Assembly (NCBI GenBank): GCA_004009845.1
Contig: RMBW01000103.1
Location: forward strand, 47,738-111,737
Direction: 5' to 3'
Length of the DNA stretch: 64,000 bases
Origin: Davidsoniella eucalypti
Lineage: Eukaryota; Ascomycota; Sordariomycetes; Microascales; Ceratocystidaceae
Part shown: positions 26,321 through 37,186 of the stretch, piece after piece
How positions within the stretch are numbered: position 1 is the stretch's first letter
How the letters are laid out: each line of letters opens with the position of its first letter
Translations under genes and position numbers: made by a program
Notes under the pieces: model-generated
Seen by the model: only the letters and a program-made list of their open reading frames with translations
Told to the model about the DNA's origin: nothing
Databases searched by the model: none

Positions 26321-27742
26321 ATGGCGTCTACTTTATCTGGTACTTCCCCAGTGGCTTCTGGCTGGGAGCCAGTTGAGTCCATGGGAAAGCACCTCCAGAG
26401 TGCATTCCTTTGCGATAGCTCATATCGGAACCTCAACCACGGTATGTTATATATCTCATAGTACTACCATCCTCGAATACTAACTCTAAACTACATAGGC
26501 TCGTTTGGAACTTATCCACGCACCATCCAGGCCAAGCTCCGCGAATTCCAAGACAAGCATGAAAGTGCTCCCGACATCTTTATCCGCTATCAGATCACCG
26601 AACATCTTACCGCCTCTCGCAAGGCCGTAGCTGAACTTCTCAATGCGCCGCTCGATACCATTGTCTTCTGTAGCAATGCCACCACTGGTATCAACATAGT
26701 TCTCCGCAACTTGACCTGGAATGACGACTGCAAGGACGAGATCCTGTACTTCGAGACCATCTATGATGCGTGTGGAAAGACTATCGACTACGTATGTGAT
26801 ACCAACTATGGCCATGTTAGCTCGCGCGGTATCAAGATTGCATACCCTCTCGAAGATGACGAGATTCTTTCTGCATTCCATGCTACTGTAGCTGCCTCTC
26901 GGGCCGAAGGTAAACGCCCTAAGCTGTGTGTCTTCGATGTCGTCACCTCGCTTCCTGGTGTACGCTTCCCATTTGAGGCTCTCGCTGCTGCTTGCCAGAA
27001 GGAAAACATACTATCCTTTGTCGACGGTGCCCAGGGTATCGGCATGACCAAGATTGATCTAGGTGCTCTTGATGCCGACTTTTTCATCAGCAACTGCCAT
27101 AAGTGGCTACATGTGCCGCGTGGTTGCTGCGTCCTACAGGTAGCTTTCAGAAACCAACACCTGATGGTCTCGACAATGCCTACATCTCATGGTTATATCC
27201 CCAAAGGCGGTAGTCGGTATAACCCGCTGCCAACCAGCACGCAATCTCCCTTTGTCGCCAACTTCTCATACGTTGGTACTATTGATACTTCGCCCTTCCT
27301 GTGTGTCAAGTACAGTATCGACTGGCGTAAGCAGGTTCTCGGTGGTGAAGACAAAATCCATGCATACCAGCGCACTCTTGCGGAGACGGGTGGCCAGAAG
27401 GTTGCGGATACTCTTGGCACCTTTATCCTACAAAACAAAGCTGGCACACTGACCGACTGTGCTATGGTCAATATCGCACTGCCGCTGTGGACGGGTAAGA
27501 GTGAAGATGCGCCGGCAAATGTGGCTATCTTGTCAGAAGAGAACACTAGAAAAGCCATGACTTGGATGACCAACACACTGATGAGCGATTACAGAACATT
27601 CCTGCCCGTCTACAAATATAATGATCGGGTGTGGACCAGAATCAGTGCACAGGTTTATCTAGGCCTAGAAGACTTTGAGTTTGCCGGCAATTCTTTGAAG
27701 GAGCTGTGCGAACGGGTTGCTAAGGGAGAATATTTGGCTTAA
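26321..27742 (+). CDS. PLP-dependent class V aminotransferase-like enzyme (LolT/Egt2 type)
   Basis: Predicted pyridoxal-phosphate enzyme of the isopenicillin-N-epimerase/cysteine-desulfurase superfamily. Exon 1 is 26321-26441 and exon 2 is 26499-27742, with a 57-base GTATGT...TAG intron in phase 1; 454 residues. NHGSFGTYPR (about 40-49) is the family's N-terminal substrate-loop motif. FCSNATTGINIVLR binds the cofactor phosphate, FVDGAQGIG carries the Asp that contacts the pyridine nitrogen, and NCHKWLHVPRGC carries the Schiff-base Lys at about 242. Fungal relatives include LolT of loline biosynthesis and Egt2, the hercynylcysteine-sulfoxide lyase of ergothioneine synthesis. No other gene of either pathway lies nearby, so the exact reaction is open. 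No targeting signal is seen. Confidence 0.88.
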
Positions 27743-28107
27743 GCTTTTTTTGCTTTGCAGTATCGTGTAACGGAATAAATGAATAACAAATCCCACTATC
27801 TTTTTCACATTCACTCTCTTATTTCCTTTTTCGGGATGTTGTGTGTATCCTGTAATGAAAATAGCTACTTGGCTCTCATCGTGCATGTAGCTATAACTAA
27901 GCCAATAATAACATTTTCAATGGAAGGGCGATACCTTCAAGTTTCAAGTGTAGCCACAAACAACCAGAAACTTACAGTCTCTTTTATTCATCAAGGAAGT
28001 GGGGTTCCTCGTATACAATAATGAGTTTACGATCAAGTAATAGTAATATAAAAATGGTGCGAAGCTGTAGTTCCAGATTTGACTTTCTATTGTACAAGGT
28101 TTTGCCA

Positions 28108-28245
28108 TTTGATTGATTGATTGATTACTTTAACGTCTACCTGGCAATATGACAGCATATTCCAGGCGGCAGGTTGGTGTCACCTTCCAACCAGGTGCCA
28201 TAGACCGAACTTCTCTTACGACTATTTAAGGTAGCTCCAAGGCTA
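28108..28245 (-). repeat. LINE-like 3' end with TCAA-type microsatellite tail
   Basis: Read on the minus strand, the body ends in CAGGTAGACGTTAAAGTAA followed by an ATCA microsatellite. The same terminal word with a different short-repeat tail recurs at 28.27 and 43.39 kb. A conserved end plus variable simple-repeat tail is typical of non-LTR retrotransposons. The body is short (about 110 bases) before the next tail begins, as expected for 5' truncation. No reverse-transcriptase frame remains. Confidence 0.55.
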
Positions 28246-28640
28246 ATTATTATTATTATTAACTCTTTTACGTCTACCTGCTGGTACGACGTCAGGTTTG
28301 AGGCCAAATTGCTATGTCAAGGGATACCATATATAATAACCCTATTTCATACGCGCTGAAGTCAAAATTACAATACCTTGTCGTCAAAATCACGATGTAA
28401 TTCAAGCCATCATATGGCCCTTCTTGTGTTGTGCTTTGCACTTCATTTGATCATGCCAAGACAAACCTATGATAGCTTCTCCTTGAGTCGCTCCCTCACA
28501 ATGAAAACACATTGGGTTTCCTCTGTGTTTTCCAACAGTCCACCAGGGGGACGGTTGTGGAGAAAGTTTAGCTTAATGCTGCTTGACCCCTCCCGATCCC
28601 CCGACGCCGACCTCGAGATAGTTGTCTCCTTGAGCACCTT
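28246..28640 (-). repeat. LINE-like 3' end with ATT-type microsatellite tail
   Basis: On the minus strand GTCGTACCAGCAGGTAGACG is followed by TAAAAGAGTTA and an AAT microsatellite. The right boundary is uncertain. A partly open minus-strand frame in 28400-28640 has no recognisable domain. This is the second of three ends sharing GGTAGACGTWAAAG. Confidence 0.5.
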
Positions 28641-31600
28641 CCTCGCACCCTGAGCACTCTGGTCTTTTCCTTTGTGTCTCTACCAACCTGCTAGGTAGAC
28701 AGTGAAGAGACAAGTTTAGCCAGGCTAGCGCTGCTTGTCTTCTCCGCTGCTTCCACCATGCGAAATTTGTTCTTGCTTTCTGTTTTGCCTTTTTAGGGGA
28801 TCTTCGAGGACCATTAGGGTTTCTCGACGTCTAACGATCCACTAGGGTCGGATCCACGTGATCCACATAAAGATGTAAGTAAAACGACAAGTAAATAAAT
28901 CAATAAATCAAGCCATCATAACCATGTTTACGAATGAGTATCAACACTGTAAGAAAAGATGCGGCGATCTACAGCATACGAACGATGATCTTGGAGATTA
29001 AATGCTTTTGTTTCAGAATGTACACAACGAATTAAGAGGGGCTATGAAAATCACGGATAGCACAGGATTAATGACATAAGCGATTTCTAAATGCGGGTCA
29101 CCTGTCAACAGACGGACGGCCAAGTACACAGTATCAATACAGTTGCAGTGACAGTAATTCACGAGAAGGTATAAGTTGTGAACATGATTCGAACTATGTA
29201 TGCAACTATAAGAAAAGTAGAACTATTCTAAAACTAGAACTAGGTCTTGTCCTGGTTCCTGGCGTATTTTCGGCGACTTTTCGTCGCTGATTAGAAACAG
29301 GCTAAAGAGTAAGTTGTAAGAGCAAAGCCCGAACGAACAAGCAATTCACGATTGCTTACTTGTAAACAAACATGGCCGGTTGTTTGATAGTTTCGGGCCA
29401 AGGTAAGACTTATTTATCTTGGGCTTGGCTTTTTGCTAGAGTTAGGCTGTACAGAGTTGTAAAATGTTTTGGCTATCCACAGCTTTAGTCTTGGGCTTTC
29501 TTGTCTTACTAGCGACATTTCGGAACTGGAGGTTAGTTGGAGTTGTATAAGACTTGGCGACCGGAAGGACGGCACCTCCAGAATCCATGAGGTCCCGAAG
29601 CTGAAGTATCAAGAAATAGAAGCTAGAGTTGGCAGATAAATCTTGCCAGTCTGAACCGGATATGAATGGCTGACAGGTGTTCAATCTTTTATTTCTTCTT
29701 GTCTCTTTTCTTGTTTGGGTATGCAACTGCCACTGATGTTGCTGCTAAATACATATGTATATCTGTATTGTGGCTGTCCGCAAGCGGAGTCCTTGCCGCG
29801 CCTTCATAGCCTTCGTAAGCCGGTACGTGGACAGGCATAGTCGAGTGCAACTGCATATCTTGTATGCTGGCTGCTACATGATATCCATATTGTATACTGT
29901 ATGGACAAATACAGTATTGATGCCACAGCACTGAAACGAGTAAGAGCCGAGCCGGAATTTTGTTGCTGAAGGATAAAACGATTCTGTACGGACCTTTTCT
30001 GGGCTTTTTATTTTTATTTTTATCTTGTTGTTTTTTTCGGCTTACTGACCAACACCACTAACTATTGTAGCTGGAAAGAAAAATAATAACTGCAAGCTAC
30101 CGCTAATTTCTGTCCCATTTTGCTCTTTTGTTCGTCGGTACAGATCGTGCAAAGGAATAGCAAGCATACTAATTAATACTGATAATGTACAACAGCTGTA
30201 GCGTCTAACCTAACTGGGGATGGCTAGCTAGAGAAAGGCCAACTTTTTGGCTGCAAAGTAGCCCAGCGCTGGCGATACAAAAGCTAGGATGAAACAGGCG
30301 GTCCTTTTAGCTGTAGAATGCATCCTAGTAACAACGGCTTGCGCTACCAAGGAATACTAGGAAATACTAACAAATAACAAGAGAAATAGTGCAAAATTAG
30401 AAAGAAAGAGGAGAGGGAAAAAGGGCGTCTACCTATGGCTAAGCTAAGCGCAGAGATTGACCCCTTTCTTCAAGGCCTTCTTGAATTGGAACCAATTCGG
30501 GGGTTTTCTTTCTTTTTTTCTGTCTTTGTTAGATGGTTATCATACGGAAGCATTGGTATAATGCTTAATGCTAATAGTAAACATTGGGCAATGCTCAGAT
30601 CTCAGAGAGTTCTGTCCTAGCATCACCTTTTGCATTGCTTTCTTGAAGGGTTCTTTAGGGGCCAAAAATGTGCAGACAACAGGTTTATCCCTTCTCTGTT
30701 TATTTTCTTCCTTCTTAGACATACTGGCAAGGTTTCCAGGCGATTTATACTTGGATGACAAAAGCTCAGCCACAGACACGGTGACGCCTCTGACTGCGGG
30801 CTTTCTGCACCAAGCTGACAAAGAAGATAGCCGAACTAGATCACACCAAGATTCTGATAAAGTATTGGTTGATTTGCATAAGCTGTAAAGACGGGAATAA
30901 AAGATATTTCTCCTTCTTGAAATCGACTGGAGGTTTCATTTTACAGTCCATGTCGCGGCTTCTGGGAATAGACAATTTCGCTAGTATGTATACACCGTAC
31001 TTGGAGAAATAATGCCAGTAATCTTCTCTGCTCACGCTGTTTCCTGTTCCTGGGCAGCCATGCGTCCAAGCTTGTCTGCGAGGGTAACTGGGCAAAGCAG
31101 TGGTAAACGAAGACCCTGGTAGCGGGCTGGCTGCTTCGGTGACGTTGAACAGTGCCTTTCCAGCACCAGAGGCCCTGCTAGCCTGGCGGTTACTGTAGCT
31201 GTAGACCGTCCAAGGCGTTTTGCGCTGCTGGTCTTTGTTTGACGATCGTCTTGGCTGAGGCACAGAGACCTAGTCTATAACAGCGGCAGCATAAGAATAG
31301 GCGTCCATATGTATGTACAGATATGCAGATAGAACCAAGTCGGATGGACTCGTCAGCGAAAGCCACCTCCGTGCGATAGATGCCATGGCTGCTGATGTCT
31401 GTAGAAAAGGCACAGAAGAGTCAAGAAGCAACGCCGTTGTTGGATGGTGCGGCTGTGGCAGTGGTCTCGTTTAAAATAGTTGTACATATGCATTAAAATA
31501 ATGAGGCACCCAGCCCAACAGTAGGAATAAGGCTTTTGACTGCTTTCTTGGACTGGTCCCTGTTGTCCGCAATCCTGCGTTCTCTCAGACTCCTGCCCCT

Positions 31601-32098
31601 ACTTGGCTTCTCTTGCTTCTGGCTGCTATAACTAGTAGGCTCGTTGCTGTTACTTGGCTGACGAGCACTGTCGCTGTTGTCGTTTTCTCACTGGTTTCTC
31701 ACTGACGTCTGTTTCTTATTTCCTTCTTTCTTGATCATCCCCTGTCTCGTCCATCTTCCTTTTTCGTTCATCGTCTCCCTTCAGACTCTGATTCATTGAA
31801 ATTAGCACCTCGCTGCTAGCTGGGCACTTGCCTCGTTTATCACAAACCGTTATTATCAGTGCTCTTTGTTGTTTTTCGTGCGGACGTCCTTGCATAAGAA
31901 CTCGCTCTTCCTTCGACACAATTACTCTTCCAATACTCAAAATACAACTTGCCCTCCATCCGTGCTATACAGCGAACAGCACACTTCCGACCTCGAACCT
32001 CCGAAACGCTGCCAGAGGCCTCGTCTACCGCAACACTACCGGCCTGGTCTCTTGCGCATTTTTCACACGACTGTGCTGCTCTGCACCCGAGTGCAGAT

Positions 32099-33899
32099 AT
32101 GGCCGCCAATGACTACTATGGTGGTGGCGCCCATCAACAGCAACAATATGGACAACAACAGTACGGCCAGCAACCATATGTGGTAGCCTCCGAGCCTGCG
32201 CCCCCATACTACGCCCAACCAAACCCTCAAATATCGGCCCCATCTTCAGTACACTCGCCGTCGCCGGCGCCACCGCATTACCCGCCGTCTATGGCTTCGC
32301 GGTCAAACACTACCACGCCCCGTCCAAGTCAGCCTGCCCAAGGGCCTAGCCCGTTTGAAACCGTCTTTGACGACCATGTTTATCCTGATACAGACTCTCG
32401 AAATGCTCGTAATATAGGCCACGGACAACAGCAAGCTGCCGCAAACTCTGCATACTACAACCAGGACACTACGTACCACGGAGCCAATGCCAACAATGGC
32501 TACAACACCAACGCCAGTTCGAACGATATCCCCCTGCAAGACCGTGCCCACGACCAGAATAAGCTTCCAGACCCCGAAGGCATCCAAGATCATGTATACG
32601 ATGCGCCCAACAAGAAGAAGCCGAACCGCGGCAAGGTTAGTTTCGGACAGCTGGGCATGATGGGCGCCAACAACAAGCGTTTCCCTCTTTTGGTGTACAC
32701 CTTTTCCATCATCCAGATCGCTGTCTTCATAGGCGAAATCGTCAAGAATGGTAAGTTGCAGAATATCGAAAACCGAGACATCTTTCTTCACGCTTAACTC
32801 AATGGGTGGAACTATGGCTTATGCTGACTATTTTTTGCTCTATAGGCATTCTGACGGGATCACCTATCGAGACTAAACCATCATTCAACGTCATGATTGG
32901 CCCATCTAGCTACGTCTTGATCAACATGGGCGGTCGCTACACTCCTTGCATGCATAACATCCCCAAGATTCAGGGCCATACTGGCACCATAACATGGCCT
33001 TGCCCTAACTCGACGACTACCACTGGAAGCTGCTCTCTGAGTGAACTTTGCGGAATGGGCGGTGTTCCTAACCCCAACTATGATGGCAACGAGAACCAGA
33101 GCCCTGAGCCTAACCAATGGTGGCGCTTCATCACTCCTGTCTTCATGCACGCTGGTGTCATTCATATTGGATTCAATCTAATGATGCAACTGACTGTGGG
33201 TAAGGAAATGGAGCGTGCCATTGGTCCGCTACGCTTCTTTATTGTGTACATGAGCGGTGGTATCTTTGGCAACGTGCTCGGTGCTAACTATGCTGGTGAT
33301 GGCCTTTTATCTACCGGTGCCTCAGGTGCCTTATTCAGTTGTATTGCCCTACTACTTCTAGATCTGCTTTATTCATGGGGTGACCGTCGCAACCCTATGA
33401 AGGATCTGGCTTTCATCATGTTGGATATCATCGTTTCGTTCGTCCTAGGTCTTCTTCCCGGTCTTGATAACTTCGCCCATATTGGCGGGTTCATCATGGG
33501 TCTAGGCCTAGGTATTGCATTCCTACATTCTCCCAATGCATTGCGCCGTCGCCTGGGCCTGGAGACACCGTATACAACGGTCCAGTCTGGTGTGACTGAC
33601 AAGCAGCCGTCATTCTTCTCTAACCCTACCGGCTTCTTTAAGGGCCGTAAGCCGCTGTGGTGGGCTTGGTGGCTTCTGCGTGCCGGCTCATTGCTGGCTA
33701 TGATTGTTGCTTTTGTGGTGTTGCTGAATAACTTCTACAAGTACCATGTTTCTTGCTCATGGTGCAAGTATCTCAGTTGCATTGTAAGTCATCATATCCC
33801 ATCGAAATATATCTTTAATTACTAGAATACTAACAATATCGAAAATAGCCTGTCAAGAACTGGTGCTCAAGTGGCGATCTTGATATCAGCGACAGTTAA
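32099..33899 (+). CDS. Rhomboid-family intramembrane serine protease
   Basis: Predicted membrane protease that cleaves substrates within their transmembrane helices. Exons are 32099-32750, 32846-33783 and 33849-33899, with GTAAGT donors and a CTGAC branch site in the first intron; 546 residues. The ATG at 32099 opens with a Gln/Tyr-rich stretch; an upstream in-frame extension looks like leader. The N-terminal cytosolic region (about 200 residues) is Gln/Pro/Ser-rich and includes QQQQYGQQQYGQQ. The first membrane segment is at about 195-213. A long Cys-containing lumenal loop follows, then WWRFITPVFMHAGVIHIGFN with the conserved WR, His and Asn. STGASGALF carries the catalytic Ser (about 377) and FAHIGGF the catalytic His (about 429). 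The layout resembles RHBDL/Rbd1-type enzymes rather than short Rbd2. The substrate is unknown. Confidence 0.93.
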
Positions 33900-34300
33900 G
33901 CGTGACCGCAGCGTCTTTCGTTTCACCTGGCTATATGTTTTGGCACAATGATATATCGACCTGTGTATTCGATCTTGCATTAGCGCTACTTCTATTTGTT
34001 GATTTTTTATTATTTTTTCTATAGCTCATGGATATGAGTGGTGGCGTTGTTTGGTTTCTTTTTGTTTTAATATAAAAAATAACAAATTGTTCAATGAAAA
34101 AGCTACTTTACTACGTCTATAATCCTTGGAGATCTTCACCTTGACTACAAGTCCATTTACCTGGAAAAGAATACCCGAACAATACGTGCATTTCTCCTGT
34201 CTTTGCCTATGGAAAACCTTTCCACTAGGTCTTAAGAACTTCACAGCAACTATTTATAAGAAGCTAATATCATACTATTCAAGCTTAAGTACAAGGCAGG

Positions 34301-35640
34301 TTACAAGCCAACTTCTAATTGTTGATGCCACCTTCCTAGATCCACCTTCTTGGGGTGAGCAACAGAACCGAACACACCCTTTCTCTTGGTGGCTGTTGAG
34401 GGCCTAACATAGCTAGCCCCCTCAAAATCAATAATCATCAAGTCATCCAATTCTTCATTATAGTGTAGATTCTGTTTTCTGATATCCCCATGACTGACAC
34501 CTAACTCTTGAAGTTGTCGATCAATGTTCTACCCATCAAGGCTACAAAGCCACTTGCCCCCATATGACAGCAAAAGCATATGGTTGACCCTGAAATTAAG
34601 ATAACATAGAGATTTTGCTCTATAGCAACAATCATTAAGATAAATAGGGACAATGCTTCCTTGTATATCAACTAGGTAGTTGTACATGCTAGCCTCATGA
34701 CGAAGCAAGTCCACATCTTGTTCCTCTACTGCCTTTCCTACCAAGTGATACCCGAATGGGTGAGCAGTAACCTTGACCAAGCAGCCAACAAGGTTTGTAT
34801 CAAGCTGGGCCTTGATAGTAGCCCAAAGCTGAGACTGATTTATGGGGTGATGCTGTGTATGATTAAAGACAGATGAATGAGAAGAAGCAATCAGAGATTT
34901 AGCTTTTAAGTGAAGCTTATAGTTAGGACACTTCTTATGGAGTTGTCCATTGAACTTGAGGCCAAGTAGACAAACCTGTTCACAATATTCAGCAAGTGGG
35001 GGCCTGGTAATTGGGTCTACAATGTATTGTTGCCCAGTTACATTCGTGGGTGGGCCTGAGTTGCTACCACCACTGGACTCTTGAGGGTTCAACTAAGATG
35101 AAATACTCTGTCTCAAAGCTAGGTTTTGGCGTCCACGAGAATTGCTTGAAGCATATTTAGTTCTCATTTTAGCAAGACCTCTCTGTTGAGAAGCCTTTCC
35201 TTGGCTGGTTGAAGGAGAGGCCTGAAGTGACAAAAGTAAAAGTGACAAGATATAAGCAACCGGTGTCTGCTTTATATTGTCAAGCTGGCCCCGTAATCTC
35301 GGCATCATAGATAGATAGGGATATCTTTAGCAGGGCAAAAAAGAAATACCAGATAGATCTTTTCGAGGAATAGAAAGATGATAATAGACCTTAGCGGGAT
35401 CAAGAGCATCAACTCCATCATATTGCATGTAATGGAATAACTATGTTATAGCATGACTAACCATCTTATTTCCTCGACCATGATCAAACTCTGCTGTGGA
35501 GGTGAGATTACAAGACAGCGGTGAGCGTGATTGATCTAGTAAATATTGGGCAAGATCGCCTGGTGTAAGTTTGAGAGTAGCCTTGTATTCGGTGACATAG
35601 AGCCGCTTGGGAGGCCGATTGTTGTCCTGAGAATGACCAA
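34301..35640 (-). pseudogene. Kinase-like fungal gene inactivated by in-frame stops
   Basis: A recognisable fungal kinase-like family member in one continuous reading frame, broken by TAG at 35441-35443, TAA at 35327-35329, TAG at 35093-35095 and TAG at 34529-34531. From the N-terminus: RLYVTEYKATLKLTPGDL (about 35570), a HYMQ...VYYHL segment, TPVAYILSLLLLSLQ, YCEQVCLLGL...CPNYKLH (a Cys motif), HPFGYHLVGKA...RHEASMYNYL, and then HGDIRKQN and IDFEGA. The last two stand in for the HRD and DFG elements of protein kinases. The final stop is at 34301. Sequence further upstream (to about 35800) may belong but appears frame-shifted. Family assignment rests on pattern memory; the loss of coding capacity is seen directly. 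Confidence 0.8.
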
Positions 35641-37186
35641 AACACTGGCTATCAGGCTCATAAGCTCTGCTGCTGGATTGTGCAGTTTGGCAGTAGGAGC
35701 GTCGGCAGCAGGAGAGTGAGCAGATCTTTTTCTGCTAGACTCAAGATGGGATCTGGTTTGGGAACGGTATCATATCCCAATTCTGAAGTAGGTGGCTGCC
35801 AAATTCCGTCACACAGAATAGCTAGTAGCACTTTATAACTACTGTCTATTATGAATCGCCCCTAAGTTTGTTTTAAATTTCCAAAAAGACCAGCTTCCAA
35901 TTAACTGCAATGCATCAAGACTTAAATTTATTTGTGGTATAACTGTACTGATTGTTATTCCTAGCCATTATGTTTGAATTCGAGATTGTTCACCATCTGT
36001 CTGTTTCCTTATCTGCCTATTTTTAATTTTTTACTTTCACCCACCCAAAATATGCTGGGATGCTAGAAGAAACGCCCACAAAATTCTGACAGTCGGAGGC
36101 AAATGTGAACTTATTACCTATCGGTAGTTACATGGTCTAGAGGGTCAAGTCTGTTTCGATATGCAACTAGACAATATACAAGATTACCAAGCAATATCAC
36201 AGCATGGTCAAAAGTTAAGAATCATACCCATAATACTATACCTGTGCAAGTCTTTGAAAGCCAATTATAAAGACAAATGGTCTGGAAAAGAGAGTTAGAG
36301 TCTTTAAAAAACATCAGTAAGTGCTTTTAATTGAAGTATATCTTCTCTGCCTGACTGCTGGCGCCTCTACATAAATACTAATACTAATATTCATTCTGTT
36401 TGTTGTCTATAACTATGTTATGGATCTTTTATAAGCTCTTGCTCCACCACTCCTTTATACAATAAACTATTTATCACAAGTGATTGTATGTAGGCTGACA
36501 TGGTTTAAGTAAAGCCTGTTTTGGTAATAATGTATGAGGAGAATGACCAATTTTCCATGGGAAAAAAGAAAAGGTCTTAAAAAATAAAGTAACTTGAAGT
36601 CCTAAGATCAAACCGTCTCCAGAAACACAACTAGAGCAGCTGACAGGTGAGTGTTGTAGGTGCTATAGCAGGTAATGATGCTTCGATACGTACAACTCCT
36701 GACTTCCAGCTGTGAACTCAGGGCTATTTTCAGTGTTTTTTTTATCCTTGGAGCTTCAACATTCCTTTGCTCATCCGAGGCGGGGGCCCAGCCATCTTGT
36801 CTTAAGACGTCATAATATAAAGACAAGGCTGAAGGGTTCAACCCCACTTTCCATATATAGTGACCAATCAATATCTTATTGTGTTCATGAATTCTCAAGG
36901 CTGACAAGAACCCTTGTAATTCTTCAAGACAAGTCAACATGATCAACTGCCCTCCGAAGCTCATGATTCAAATCTCTAGGCTGCGAAACTGCCGCGATTA
37001 GCGCCTTCTTCTTTTCTTCCCTTCTTTGTAGTCGGTGATCTTTCGAGCGGGACTTTATACCACCGTAACTACACATGAAGTAATATTTGTTTTTCTTCCT
37101 TGTATCTTGCCAACATCTTATAACCAAATATCACAATACTCGAGCTACCAGACCCTGTCTTCAAGCTCCCATTCACGAATTGCGAC
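35641..37186. other. AT-rich intergenic stretch upstream of STRIPAK gene
   Basis: About 1.5 kb. The left 150 bases may hold the degraded N-terminus of the kinase-like pseudogene. The minus-strand frame 36608-36964 (118 codons) is unrecognised and lacks supporting features. The last 200 bases, rich in TTCTT on the coding strand, are the likely promoter of the next gene. Confidence 0.45.

Larger units (their letters stand above)
27743..32098. other. Intergenic stretch with LINE-like ends, no supported gene
   Basis: About 4.3 kb. It contains two LINE-like 3' ends near 28.1 and 28.27 kb. Minus-strand frames at 29442-29726, 30540-30821 and 30841-31263 are unrecognised; the last begins without an ATG. 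They could be exons of an unidentified gene, but no clean splice model emerged. The 500 bases before 32.1 kb are CT-rich and are probably promoter and 5' leader of the rhomboid gene. Confidence 0.45.

Noticed and set aside
30420..30440. Fourth LINE-like terminus (GCGTCTACCTATGG)
   Set aside because: Only the short core matches and no simple-repeat tail or shared upstream sequence is present.
30540..31263. Two consecutive minus-strand frames (140 and 93 codons) as a two-exon gene
   Set aside because: The first begins at GTG rather than ATG and no clean donor/acceptor pair joins them. Left as an unassigned possibility.
31949..32098. In-frame N-terminal extension of the rhomboid gene
   Set aside because: The open frame upstream of the ATG at 32099 has leader-like composition, and a Met-Ala start followed by the Gln/Tyr-rich stretch is a more natural start.
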